Assembly (NCBI RefSeq): GCF_041146795.1 | Contig: NC_135176.1 | Location: 15,803,286-15,867,285, forward strand | Source of the DNA: Maylandia zebra | Taxonomy: Eukaryota > Chordata > Actinopteri > Cichliformes > Cichlidae | DNA: 64,000 bases | Direction: 5' to 3' | Part shown: positions 1-12,800 of the stretch, piece by piece | How positions within the stretch are numbered: position 1 is the stretch's first letter | Layout of the letters: every line of letters begins with the position of its first letter | The notes under the pieces: model-generated | What the model saw: the letters and a program-made list of their open reading frames with translations, nothing else | What the model was told of the DNA's origin: nothing | Database searches by the model: none | Translations under genes and position numbers: made by a program

Positions 1-1375
1 AGAATAAACATTTCTTAAATGCCAAAAAGAATCACTGCTTCTGTCCGGTCATCATTGTCGTCCAATACTTCAATATGCCACACAAAAATGGTTTTCAGAT
101 GTGGAGCTGGCACGTGTTAAAGTTCAGGTGAAAGAATCCAAGCAGCAAAATGCTTGTTAACCAGGTTAACATCCTTCACTGCTGAATCCCAACAATATCC
201 AACTGTTTATATTTTTATCAACAGTCATAATGTAAACAGTGAGTCACTGCACAGTAGTTTGAATAAGTTCAAGTTCCAGCAAACAACCAACAGCCTAATT
301 ACATCAGAGGACAGTTTGAAGTGGCTTTAAAACCTGACAAGGTTCTGTTGAAGGCACAAAACTGCTGCTTTCACTGATTAGTTAAAAATATTTATTTATA
401 CAGTAAGAACTGCCATTACATATTTCTGGAAATCTTGCTTTTATAAACAAATCCGATGATTGGCGGTGGAGTTCATACCTAACAGAGCTCAATACACTTC
501 CCATTTAGGTAAATAATGAATATATTTCACATGCTGGTTTCCACCAGTGCTTTTATAATAAACGATCACTTAAAGTGGATGAACACTTTAAGCTGATTCT
601 TGAGTGTGATCAGGAAACTAATATAAACATGCTGATTTATACTTACATTCCTGTAACAAAAATGGTCAACCTGGCATTTCCAGTGCAGGCTGTGACTCAA
701 ACAGAGTTGGTGACACTTGGCTTCACCACAGAGGCAGAAAAATCAGCAGATTGCAGCTTTGCTGACAGGAGATTAAAGGCTGAAGGAGCACGGCGAGCAC
801 CATCTGCATTTACATCACAGAGGAAGGCTTCACTGCCCCCACCCGATACTCACAGTTTATCTAGTGAGGCCTAAGGTGACAAAGTAGCAAACATGGTCCT
901 AAAAATATGCAGTTCCTTGCTCCAAAATAGGAAACCATAAACATGTGTCAGGATCGGTTTCAATAGATGCACAACCTTGTTTGGCTTTTAACCACATGTG
1001 CATGGCAACCGAGCACGTTTCTGAAGCCATGTCAGAGCGCCTGATCTAAAATTGAATTGTATACCAAGATGAGACGATAATAGGAGATGGTATACTACAC
1101 CTTACAATCTACTTGCAATAAATTTAAGAGGCAGATGATTTTACATTCTGGTTCATCTGATTGCTTTTAAGCTCTTGCACTGTTAATATTCCCACATGGG
1201 CATTTGTATTGTGACTGCATTTGCATTCTCTGACACTCCCACTAGTGACAGATACTTATGAAGTCAAATGGGTAATTAGATAAAGTCTAGCTGCCCTTGT
1301 TCCAGCTGTCAGCTGTTTGGAAGGAAATGATGTGACAATCCTTTGTCAAAGTCCAGAAATAGAAGAGAACTGTGG
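1..1375. other. nle1 3' UTR and downstream flank
   Basis: No coding exon is visible here. The stop codon of nle1 lies at 1376-1378, so the part next to it is the 3' UTR of that minus-strand gene. An AATAAA-type signal on the minus strand near 388-396 could end the transcript, but other candidates exist and the true end cannot be fixed by eye. A short TGGA-type tetranucleotide run sits just above the stop, at 1463-1484, inside the last intron. Confidence 0.5.
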
Positions 1376-4300
1376 TTATCTTCTCCATCTAAAGAAAGAA
1401 AGAAAAAAAAACGCAAGGTAGATGTTTTAGGTGTGCGGAAATGCTGAAACTCTGATAAACAGATGGATGGATGGATGGATGGACAGGTTGACTGGAATCA
1501 TACTCACATTCTGAGACACTTGTCTTTTCCGCCACTGGCCACTCTCTGCCCATCAGGACTCCAGTCCACAGCGTAAACCTGCACGGATAAGACTTAAGGT
1601 AATTCAGGAACAGTAATCAGCATTTAGAAGGAAGTATTTATATCAAATTTTCTTCCCCCACCTCATCAGCATGACCTGGCAGGTCCATGTTGAGCTTCCC
1701 ACTCTTAATATCCCACACTTTAAGCGTGCTGTCGCTGCTGCCGCTGACCAGCAGCCTGCTGTCTGCTGACCATGCTATTTGATACACTGATGCCACATGG
1801 CCACGCAGGGACATTAAGTACCTGTGGGCAAAAGGACACAACCAGGTAGAGTCATAATCTCTAAGATGTACATCTTTGGCTGTACAGCACCATCGCCTGG
1901 ACAAAAGTTGTATTACTTGCAAATTAATTTATTATTCCTTGTGATGGTGATTCTCTTACTTTCCAGTGCGTCCGTCCCAGATTTTAACAGACTTATCAAA
2001 GGAGGCAGAAGCAAGAAGCCTGGTGTCTGGGGAGAAGAGCACTTCATTGACCAGAGCGCTGTGGCCCGTCATCCTGGCCAAAGGCTTTTTGTCTTGTGCA
2101 GGATTCCACAAGAACAAAGTGAAATCATCTGAGCCGGAAACCAAGCGCTCTGGAGCTGAGCCCTGCAGCAGAAGATAAAGGTCAGGGCGCTAAAACAGGG
2201 AGGAAGGACATGTGACTTTTTACAAATCTCAACAAAGGGTACCTACCCTGACTTTATTATATCTCTCTAAGGCTTTCTCCTTCAGCTCTTCCACTGGAGA
2301 GAAGAAGAAAAACTTGTTATATGAAAACAACCCCCTTTAACTTTGTGAGACCAGAAAGGTGACCGAACACACAGCAGCCATGCTAGCTGTATCTGTGCTG
2401 CCAAAACACTCTAATATCACACATTTTTTGCTACTAAAAAAACCTGTCTAAATGGTAAAATGTCAGACCGTGTGGTGCATATGTGACACTTTGTTTTCTG
2501 GAGTCAAACCTATTAAAAAGTAAATGCTAAAAAACCCCCAAAACAAAACAAAAACAAACAAAAACTCACCATACATGGCAATGATCAGTTACTAAAAATC
2601 AGAATGTTAAAGAACATGCAAGTGTTTTGGGTCTTACATGATCCAGTGAGATCCTGAGGGTTGACAGTGGCATTTGCGGGTTCAAAAGCTCCTGTACGCA
2701 GGACATGGTCAGTGCTGAGAGCCAGGGTGTTGACCCAGTGGGCGTGGCCCTGCAGAGTCCTGCATTGGACACCCTGCATCAAAGAGATTAAACTAAACAC
2801 ACGTTTCATCCAAACACTTCACGGATTTCTCTTTGCTCTTATCCACATCCTCTCTGTGGCCATTAAGATTTTAGTGTCTCAGCCACACATGAACATGCTG
2901 TTAATAAGTCTAATCATAAAACCTTTCAACTAACCTGCACAAGGGCTCTCTAAGAGCAACAATTTTTTTATGTTAACAGTATGTATATACTTGAAATTTA
3001 ATAACCAGCCATTTGTTAGGTACACATGCTCAACTGCATGTTACCACAAATATCTCATCAACTTCACAGCAGAAGCTCAATGGGTTTAGGCATTTAGATG
3101 TGAAGTCATGGCCAGAACGACCTGCTGAAGTTAAAAACAAACATCATAAAGGGGAAGAAAGGTGAGTTTGAAGGTGGTCGTTGGCGCCAAATGAGCTGAT
3201 ATAAGTATTTCAGAAACTGCAGATCTGCTGGGATTTTCCCCACACAGCTGGCAGCAGCAGCTCTCTGGGTGAAAATGCCTTTCTGATGCCATAACATTTG
3301 TCTATATTAGCATTATTAGCCTACATTCTTTATGCACAAGGAACAAAAAACAAACAAAAGAAAAACAATAACTAAATAAAAACAGTGAACTGGATTACTC
3401 ATGTTTCATGCACAAGAATACACACCAATATTGTTTAACATATTAATGAAAAAAAAAAAAACCCATACCATATCACTCTTATAACCCTTTAAAACCATAT
3501 ATTTCACACACAGACTTACATCTTTTGCTCTCCACACTTTGACAGTCCTGTCCTGGGACGAAGTGTACAGAAGTCCATCTCCTCCCCATTTCACGCATGT
3601 CACTGATTGAGTGTGCCCAGTCAGGATCTTCTCACATCGTCCCAACACTGTGTCCCAGATACGTATTGAGCCGTCCTTAGAGCTGCTGGCCAAGTACCGA
3701 CACTCTGGATTACTGAAAGGGATAAGAATAAAGACAACTATAAGACCACAAAGTTTAAGTTAGTCCAACATGATAATCAAATTATAATCAATACCTGCAC
3801 AGTTGCAATGTAGTGACTTCACATTTAAGGGAAACTAACTTCTTGTGTCTGTAACTTTAAGGCATTTCTGAAACCTTGTGTTTATTTGTTTGCCAAAACT
3901 ACTCTGACAATTACAGCACATTTCCAACACAGTATTGTTTTTCCAACAGCCTAAAAAACAGACACTCTCTCCATCCTGCTGTTGAATAAGTAGTTTAGAT
4001 ATATCTGAACATATATTGGCTGCCTGACTCAAAGGATGTGCCTCTTCCTGAATAACTTAAGAGTCCAAGTCTGATCTACAATATCATTTGTATAACTGTA
4101 AATTACAAAATGCTTTTAAATTAAGTTTGGCTTCTTATGAAACAGAATTCATGTGTTACAGTTTCATTTCACAGTGCAATATTTCAGTGGAGTGTTTCTG
4201 TAATTGCTATGCAACTAACTGCCATCTCTATAAACACATTCATACAGATTATCAGGCAAGGGAAGAGATTTTTGGTAGCTCAAGTCGTTTTGCTTTTATT

Positions 4301-5634
4301 TGTAGTCCAGCTGTAGTTCACAAATCACAGGATTTATCTGCATGCAGATCCATGTGAAGCGCAAAAGACTATTTTTTCCCTAAAAAACTCAATTTTTAGA
4401 AAGGAGTAAAAGTACTGTACATTTTTTAAAGTTTCGTATATAAAATGGGTCTGAATGAGAGGTCTGCAGTCAAATAACAGAGAAATTCAGGGAAGTGAAA
4501 AATAGATCGAGTGCTCACAGATGAAGAGGTTCCCAGCAGAGCCAAGTGATCCATTTGGTGTGTCCTGTCAAAGTCCTCCCTATCTGCGCACCAGTCACTG
4601 GATCCCACAGACATATCTAGAGAAAGAGAAAAATAGAAAGGTTTAATGAATGCATCTTTGAAACCTAATTATGGATCACATGTGTTTGTTTTTGAAGCAC
4701 ACCTGACTGTTCTTGCATCCTGAAGCCAGCTTCTTTCCATCAGGTGACCAGGCGATGCTCAATACCCAGTGTGTGTGTCCTAAAATGAACAATGGTGTAT
4801 TAAAGCAATCAGTCACTTGAAGTTCAATGATTATCAGATCATGCTGCCTTGTAGATGTTATTTTATACCCCTGGATGTGTGGTGGGGCGTCTCAGTTGTC
4901 AAGTCCCAGAAGCGCACCGTGGTGTCACCTGAACCACTGGCCAGATATCTGAAATAAAAACAGACAAATGGATCAATGTTTAAATCTAATTAGAGGTGTG
5001 ATGTCACAACATAATTCCATTTTCATATACTGTTACACAACTCCAACCCAAAAGGTACAAGAGATTATGACAAACTGGCAGAGAAAAGCTGACATCTGTT
5101 CACTTTGTGTCAAAGGTACCCACTTGCCAGTGGGGCTGAAAGCGACTGAGATGACGGCCTCAGTGTGTCCCTGCAGTGTGCTGGTGCAGCGTGTCACAGC
5201 CCGAACCCTGAACAGAGCTTGAGGCTGGTACACCACAGGCAGAACTTGTTCGGTTTCAACCCCAAGAGCCTTAACGCATGTCCCCAGGCTGGACACCACC
5301 TCCATCTCCCCTTGCACAAAGAATGCCAGCGGGACTGGCTCCTCCTAGAGTGGATGACAGCAGGAAAAAAAAGAAAAGAAAAAGCATGTTTACTAGATAT
5401 TCAATTCAAAATTGATATCATGACCATCATATTTGATTATTTCAATCTGGGCTATACATTTACACAAAACACTGTATACTTATGCTGTATAATTACCTTC
5501 TGAAGCAATGCATTGCAGACGAGCTGTAGTTTGTCTTGGGTAATGTCTAAAGGCACATCGAAAGGTGAACCCAGAATCTCCCCATTCTCGTCCTGAAACT
5601 GTATCAAAAGCCGCTCCACGTCCTCACTCGACAT
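1376..5634 (-). CDS. nle1: Notchless homolog 1, WD40 ribosome-assembly factor
   Basis: Nle1/Rsa4 is a nucleolar WD40 protein of the pre-60S ribosome; its N-terminal ubiquitin-like NLE domain is the part bound by the Rea1/MDN1 AAA ATPase during subunit release. Twelve coding exons on the minus strand give one open frame of about 478 residues: 5497-5634, 5124-5344, 4869-4948, 4703-4779, 4519-4616, 3520-3712, 2638-2773, 2247-2293, 1960-2162, 1662-1821, 1508-1578 and 1376-1388. All junctions are GT-AG and in phase. The protein starts [20 protein letters not shown], then has the NLE domain (about residues 8-75) and eight WD repeats, with typical WD endings such as VRFWD, ICLWD, IRIWD, VKVW, LFLW, VKIWD, LKVWD and LRIW, and ends IWRR. 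Human NLE1 has 485 residues. The last coding exon carries only 13 coding bases. Identity is certain at family level. Confidence 0.96.
3001..3297 (+). mobile_element. Tc1-like transposon fragment in an nle1 intron
   Basis: This stretch matches the left end and early transposase region of the Tc1-type element seen better preserved at 34448-35753. The shared landmarks are the terminal CATTTGTTAGGTACAC, the AAATATCTCATC block and the start of the transposase reading GGGGAAGAAAGGTGAGTTTG. The copy is broken by substitutions and stops short of the catalytic region, so it is a dead relic. It lies between the nle1 exons at 2638-2773 and 3520-3712. Assignment rests on pattern recognition without a library search. 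Confidence 0.7.
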
Positions 5635-6196
5635 GTCTGCTTCAGGTCCACCTGTTAAGAGACCATATTTTAAAAATGTTTAACATTTCTACAAAAATAC
5701 AATAACATTTCAGAAGAAATACCAAATGCAGATAGACAACGCGCAAACAATGTTTCAAAATGTGGAAGTCTTAGTGGTGCTGCATTACTAACATACACTG
5801 ATATCGCTGTGCATCGCCCTAAACGTAGTTTAATTACAAAGCACTCCTCAGTTTTTCAGCTAGCTAAAGTCAACGAGACAATGTCTAACATCAGTTCATT
5901 CAAGCTAATTTAAACAAACGAAGCAACAGGGAGCATGTTGCAGAGCCATTTAAAAAAAGTTATTACGAAAACTTCAACTGAATTGTCCTACCTGAATATT
6001 TGCTTTGGTTTACTGTTTTACTAGCTGACTACAGTCTGTCAAGCTAACCGAGCTAGCTTGCCGTTAGCCAACAGTTTAACAATCTATATCCTTTCATAGC
6101 CGAGCCCAGGCCAGTACGATAACTGTAACTTGTTTGGACAACTGCGTCCGGGTTTATACGACATTACACTGTAAAATAACTGTGCTAAAGCCTTAC

Positions 6197-6350
6197 CTTT
6201 AGAGCGGTAGCGGCGAGATAAAGATTCCCACGTGTGTACCACCACAGAGCCTTTAAATGAAAGATATGTAAAGAAGTCGTCGAAGATCACGTCAGTTAAC
6301 GGGTTCACGCAATGAATTATGGGAAGTAGCCGTGCTACTTCCTTCTCCAT
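6197..6350 (-). promoter_or_regulatory. nle1: nle1 5' UTR exon and promoter
   Basis: A splice donor (GTAAGG on the minus strand) ends an exon at 6197, and it joins the acceptor before 5651 just upstream of the nle1 start. There is no TATA box. A 9-bp perfect inverted repeat, GGAAGTAGC at 6322-6330 and GCTACTTCC at 6334-6342, contains paired ETS-type GGAA cores. It sits next to a ZNF143/SBS-like stretch, AATTATGGGAAGTAG. Both motifs are typical of TATA-less housekeeping promoters. An upstream ATG at 6348-6350 is in frame with nle1, see findings. Confidence 0.6.
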
Positions 6351-7164
6351 AGACGGAGTCCAGTCATCTTTACTTTCATAACGTCTCTGTAAGATCGAGC
6401 TTTCTTAAATGTCCTATTTTATGAACTGGACAGGAAACTAATTTTCACAGGGGGGCATTTACTCAAATGTTCTCAAACTTTTTATTCCATATTTTATTCC
6501 ATATTTATTTAGATATATAAAAAATGGATAGAAAAATATCCATATTTATTCAGTTTAAATAAATAAATAAATAAATAAATGAAAAAATATGCTTGCACTC
6601 TCACACCTTATGCATAATTACAACTATACACGTAGTGTAGACTCGGAGAAATGTAGCCAGGATTTGAGACAGTAGAAAAGCATCTGCGTGTTAAACTGCA
6701 AATGCAAAGCAGGAGACAAACAGGAGAGACATTATCTCCAGGTGCAGAAGTGGATCAATGAACTCACCACACACTAAGGGAGCTGACTGTAAGTGCAGGA
6801 TGTCCTCAACAGATTTCCATTTGTTGTACACTTTTCGAGTAGGCTCATGCTTTTAAAACTAGCTGCACAGTTTGATGAATGACCTCTTTTCAGTTTTGCA
6901 AGGCAAGATGGGTACCTCCCAAATTCTGACCTGAATAAGACTATCCAAAGACTGTCCACTCACTGGCCTCCCAAGAAATGCTGGTTTACCATGGCAGTCA
7001 AATTGCAGAATCACTAAAGTAAGGTGATCCTAGTAGTTAAACTGAGCTTGCACTGTAATAACTTAAGAGAGATATGGGTGTTTCAGTTTTTCAGTACCAA
7101 ACTATGTGAATTAGTGTAACTTATAGTTGGAAAAGTGTATCAGTATAATTCAGCTGGTGAGGCA

Positions 7165-7167
<3 letters not shown>

Positions 7168-7208
<41 letters not shown>
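7168..7208. repeat. (ATT)n microsatellite
   Basis: About 13 copies of a TTA/ATT trinucleotide, nearly pure. No function is implied. Confidence 0.95.
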
Positions 7209-7210
<2 letters not shown>

Positions 7211-7237
7211 ACTAATAATAATATATTTATGATGTGA

Positions 7238-7825
7238 CTCTTCTGTATCCAAAGTTGTGCTGCTGGATTGAGATCTGGTGGCTGTGGAGGCCTTTTGAGT
7301 ACACTGAACTCATCATCAAGTTCAAGAAACCAGTCTGACTTTCCAATTTTGGTCAGGCTGTGCAAACTGCAGCTTTAGTTTTCCAGTGTGGTCTTCTGCT
7401 GCTGTAGCCTGTCTGTTTCAAGATTTGACGTATGTTCAGAGATGCTATTATGTATACATTGGTTTTAACTAGGGTTTGTTGTTTTTTTTTTTAATTACTA
7501 GTTTCTGGTCATTCTCCTCTGACATCTGCCATCAACAAGACATTTTCACACAAACAATTGCTGCTCACTGGATATTTTCTCTTGTCTGGACCATTTTCTG
7601 TAAACCCTAGAGAAGGTTTTGTGGGAAAATTGCACTAGATAAATATTTTTGGACAGACTATCAGCAAGTCTTGCACCAACAATCATGCCACATTCGAAGT
7701 CACTTAAATCACCTTTCCTCTCCATTCTGATGATCAGTTTGAAATTCAAAAGGCTATCTTGATTAATTCCACATGCCTAAATGCACTGAGTTGCTGCCTT
7801 GTGATTGGCTTATTAGATACTAAGA
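7238..7825 (-). mobile_element. Decayed Tc1-like transposon fragment
   Basis: On the minus strand, bases 7546-7749 encode a recognisable Tc1-type N-terminal region, with blocks GDLSDFECGMIVGARLAD and FSHKTFSRVYRKWSRQEK that correspond to the helix-turn-helix DNA-binding part of the transposase. The plus-strand text at 7250-7380 matches later parts of the same family of fish elements, including the antisense of PPDLNPA near 7285. The middle is deleted and no full transposase remains. The family is the same as the copies at 3.0 and 34.4 kb, judged from shared blocks. Confidence 0.75.
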
Positions 7826-8395
7826 GAAACTTAGCAGAGCTTATCCAATTTTACTACCTATGATGTATATATAAAATCTTTAATAACACTCAGATGGCAT
7901 AAATGGGTATCCTACAGTTCTATATGTTATCTATCAATGCAGAGAATAGACAGTTCCATGTTTTCTTTGGAGTACACTCGGGACAATATCACCATAATCA
8001 GTGTTGTGCTTATTACTATTGCTTTGTTGGTTATAGGAAATTTGACTTTGCATATGAGTTAGTGCAAAATAATGCGATCACTCTCAGATTACAAGCCTCC
8101 AGGCCTTTAATCACTGATAATTAAAGTGACCCACTGCCCATCTTTTTTCACTGATTAGTCACACATCCATATCCTGAAAACATACTGGATCTTTTTAAAT
8201 AAACACATTCACAAAAAATATTTAGTTTGTCTTGCAGTATATTTTTAGTGTGCTGATACGATTCATGTATGCAGTGTGGGAGATATAACATATTTTCATC
8301 AAGAGGAAAACAGACAACCTGCATTTACATTTTAAAGATAATCCACTGCGATAACACATACATTTTCCCAGGATGATATTTTTCTGTGTCATGTT

Positions 8396-9254
8396 TAGGG
8401 ATGGGTACCTGTTCTGACATAAACGGTAGTAACCAGACCGAAAAGCAGCGCACATTTCGGTGCTTTATATGCAAACTCAACAGCCTGCAACAAGTGCTTT
8501 AAGCTGATACTGTGATACTGTCAAAGAAGGTAACACCTCAAATCCGATGAAACACCTGGCGACGCATAGCGTTTTTTTTTTTAAAAGGTGAGAAATGCAC
8601 TGTATTTGATAGCTTGCTGAGAGACCTCACACCGTGCACATCTACTGCGGGTGGGTTGCTAGTTATCGGACCCGGAGTTAGCAACATCCCCCAAAAACCC
8701 GAAGAATAGAGTCCTGGCCCCTAGCCCTGCCAGTGTAGCAGAAATGATGATGGATGATGATGCAGCAGCAGCAGCCGTTCTTCTCTGCGTGAGTAGCTTA
8801 ATGTTGTTTGTGTGTAATTTACGTTGAGTAGGTTAACCACGTTATTACATTAATGCATGTAAGGTGAACTAGCAAACATCATCATAGCTACATGCGGCTG
8901 TCTCCTTGTTTGATGGCAGATACTCCCTTCACCCTGGACAAAAAGGCTAAAATGACCAAAGAAAAAGTGGAAAACAGTTAAACATGAGAGGTTTTTAGAC
9001 AAAGTTTGTGTTTTTTCCATTGTTTAAGCACTGCTTCCAGCCAAGAGTGATACCATAAATCCCCTATAGCTGCAGAAAAGACTAACATTGTTATCTTTTT
9101 ACAAAAAAACAGCTGAACATGGGAGGTTTTTGGACCAATTTTGTGTTCTCCATTCTTTAAGCACCGGTTTGAGCACCGTTTAAGCACCGGCACCGTTTCA
9201 AAAGTACCGGTTTGGCACCGGTATCGGATAAAACCTAAACGATACCCATCCCTA
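8396..9254. mobile_element. Non-autonomous hAT transposon, 859 bp, with TSD
   Basis: The element begins TAGGGATGGGTA and ends with its exact reverse complement, TACCCATCCCTA. It is flanked by the identical octamer GTCATGTT at 8388-8395 and 9255-9262. An 8-bp target duplication with TIRs of this type is the signature of the hAT superfamily. There is no transposase ORF, so it needed a helper. Inside, a stretch near 8982-9045 is repeated imperfectly at 9112-9167, and the right end is rich in GCACCG units. A short ATG-rich segment at 8743-8790 followed by a GTGAG donor-like site could be a leftover first transposase exon. Confidence 0.9.
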
Positions 9255-9559
9255 GTCATGTTCCTCTCTAAGATTCTCATATTCAACAGTTTCTGCAGAC
9301 AACCCATTGCAAGAAATTTCAGTTGCAGGGTGCATGTTTCTTCACTGAGACAGCACATATAAAACAAAAGAGCACACTCTTCTACACAATGATGTTTTCC
9401 ACCTTTTGTATTAATCTGCACTGGCTACTATGAGCTGCCAAAACAAAAAACTTTGAAACAAAACTCAAATGCAGTTTCTGTTTTCAAGCTGCTGTGCAGT
9501 TTGACATGTGTTCTCCGTATATCTGCTCTAACAGGGTCTGTGGATAGACTGAGGCTACT

Positions 9560-9807
9560 CATTAAAGTTTGTTTTTTTTTATTAGAGATCTTGTTTCAGC
9601 AAGAGTGAGCCTGAACCTTAAAGGCAAAGTAGGAAATAACAAACTGGAGTTAACATGATGACAAATTGTGGGGGCCAACATGAATGACAGAGTCTGCTCA
9701 TCCAGTAGATTAAGGAGTTAACCTTGGGGCAATTTTATAGCCTGATTTAGATCTGTGTGACTTTGCAGCGGAGAGGAATAAGACGTGGCACTGCAGAGAA
9801 TCTGTTC
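9560..9807 (-). promoter_or_regulatory. inpp5k 3' UTR and probable poly(A) signal
   Basis: Below the inpp5k stop codon at 9808 the minus strand has an AATAAA hexamer at about 9578-9583, followed by T/A-rich sequence. This is a plausible transcript end about 230 bases after the stop. Confidence 0.45.
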
Positions 9808-12800
9808 TTATTTGTTGACTCCATTGATATCCTCGGGAACCAGGCCTTCCATGACAGCACGCTTAGACTCCAGGATCTGTAAGAACCAAAGAGAGAGCAA
9901 AATAAAGCACACTGCCATGCTTGCTTCCTTCTCCAAACACAGCATGCACTCAGTAATCTCTTATGTAGGTACACCTGTATTAACAAAATTCTACATTTAA
10001 ATAGTCTTTCGTGGATGCATTAAATTGTATGTTTAAGAGTTTAAAAAAAATATCTAACTATAAAACTACAGATATGATAGTGAAGCAGTTACCTGGAAGC
10101 TATCACTGAGGCCAGTGATGCTTTGCATGTTTGTGCTGTAGTAGCCCAAAACGTACTGTCCACCTAACAGAGGAATCTGACCTTTATCCACAGAAATCTG
10201 CAACAACACATATGTGCATGTTAATGAATAATGCATTCATAAAGAATCTGTTAATATGACATAAACGCTGCACTTCTACTTTACCTGTATGACTTCATTT
10301 ATCTCTGGCAGTTCATTTTCTCGAACCCAAACAAAGGTTTCATAGTCAGACGCAGTCTTAAATCCCACCTGAAGCGTAAGACAGTCAGTCCAAATCCACA
10401 CAATTATAATATATAAGGTTTAAATGATTTATTTATTGATTTTTGTTGTTTTTACATGAGTCCTAGTACCTTGTACAGGCCAATCCAGTCCCACGTAGAA
10501 GACATAAAGTCCTCCAGGACAGAGTAGGTCAAAAGTGCATCCTGGCCTGCGCTCCATATGCCCACAGGAGACACTCGCACCAGTGGTGTGTCAAAGACTT
10601 TTCTCAGCTGCGGGAAAGATAAGAGAAAAGAAAATATTTTTAAAGAACATTTGAAAAAGCAGAGGTCTATGCAGTGCATCTGCTCTCACCTCCAGGCTGA
10701 AGGTTGCAATGACAGGCTTGTGGTCACTGACTCCATAGCTCATGTCACTGGTGTATTTATCCTGGGTGACCAGGACTGGATACTCATCCTGTTCTTCATC
10801 TGTGGAAGTTGATGCCTTCTCATCATCTTCCTCTGATGGCAGGGGCTTGGGTTTGATGCGCCAGAGGATCCGGTCTGTCCATGCCGGCTTCCTCTTCTTT
10901 CCACTGAGAATAGAATAGAAGAACAGAATAAAATAGTTCTTTATTGTCATTGTATATCTACATCGAAATTATGGGTGCGCCACGCCGAGCATAATGAACA
11001 TGGCTGTTGATTTTACAACTTCTATCTAAAAAAAATTTTTTTCTCTATTGCTTACCCTTTAACACATTTACATTTGTCTATCCATACAAATCTACATACT
11101 AATTCTTATGAAAAAACAAGTGCTGTTAAAGAATGCAAACCAAACACATACACATGCAGTACAAGGCTATACCTATAGTGTAGCATGCGTATGAGAAATG
11201 ATGTAGGTTACATGCTAAGTAGCAGATAGTACCATTAACAGGGTATTACAGCTTATGCACACACTAATTTGCTGTGAAAAGCAAAATGTGGATTACACCG
11301 GAACAAAAAGAGGAAGGAGTGCAAACAGTGGGGTGCTGGGTGCAGAAGGGAGTTCTGGTCTAATGAATATGCAGAACATGTCTGCCATTTATCAGTCATA
11401 TTATGCTTACAAAACCCATTTGAATCCTGTTGCTTATGCCAGTGTCTCCATACACTTTGTGAATGTGGGTTATATCTAAGTAACCCTCAAGGTGCCTATC
11501 CTATACACAGGACCGAGACACCCACCTAGGCAGATCTAGCATCCAGAACCAGGTCCCCAACCATTCAGAGAGGAGCACCCAGGTGAGAGACGTGAGGAGC
11601 AAGAAGAGGGTGGTGCCACAGAGCTGCAGGGGCCTTGTTTGTGTCAAGAATGGATATGAGTCGGAGAAAGAGCTGCTACCTTGTTCATCTATAAATCAGG
11701 TTTATAGATGCCATGGCTGCTTTGAGCTTCCATTTAGCGTTTTGCTACAACTAAAGATGTGGTGGCAAAAGCTGATAAAGGAATGTGGGGGATGCAAAAC
11801 ACAAAATAATTCTTACTTTAAACCCAACCATGTCTTTGGAGTGCTGTGCAAAATTAAAATGGAAACGAAGACACAAATAAGGCTTACAAAATTTGCCGAT
11901 CATGTGTGTATAATACAGATTTTTTAGCATGTTACCTGGTGTCATAGGTGTCGGAGTTACGGTCAAACTTGTAGGTGGGTTTAAAATTTAACGGTCCCTC
12001 CTCAAATTCCTGCAGGAAAGCTTCCTTCTTCTTCATCATGATGAGCTGCAGGAAAATGAAAATAATGAGCAAGCGTGTGTTATTATGTGTGTGTGTGTCC
12101 TCACACTAGTACAATACCTGGTCTTTGCCCCACAGCAAATTTAGCCGGCCGCTGTTGATGGATGAGCGGAGAAAGTGCAAACCGTGATCTGCGATGCGGA
12201 AGTTCAGATCACCAAACCAGAACACCACCCTGTGAAAAAGCCGCAGAGCCACATTTTACTTGCACAGCAGCCCATGTTGCGTATATGCATAGTATTTGTG
12301 TGCCTCTGTGAAGGAATCCTGACTTGTGGTCCCGGATTTGTGGGGTGTCATAGATGTCAAAGTCTTGCGTCTCCAGTATGTACTCAAACTCGTCAACGCG
12401 CTGCAAAGCGTTGTTCATGTGAGCAGCTAGGTGGCAGTTGAGGAAGCAAATCATGTGTCCATAGAAGGAAAAGCGCACAGACACTCCTCCTTTGTTACCC
12501 TAACACAGACACACACAGGAGAACAAATACAGTCTGTGAAGAAGACTAATTATAAAAAAAGTATCTCTTTTAACTTGGATTATGGATTAGACACAAGTTT
12601 TCTATCCCAGTGTTCTGACTGCTTTCAGTGTTCTTTGTTTGTGATTTCTTTCTGTCAAAGCTGCTGCACATTTCACTAAACAAACACAATGGACCTTTCA
12701 TGGTGCGTTTAAACCCTACAGCATCTGATGCCAATGGGATTCCTGGTGTGCACACAGTGTGGTTGTCTACAAGGTTCAGGGATAACCAGAGCTCCCATTC

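Larger units (their letters stand above)
6351..9560. other. Intergenic region between nle1 promoter and inpp5k end
   Basis: No gene was found. It contains an AAAT-type run near 6549-6582, an ATT-type microsatellite at 7168-7208, a decayed Tc1-like fragment and a complete non-autonomous hAT element. The remainder is AT-rich and shows nothing I can name. Confidence 0.7.
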
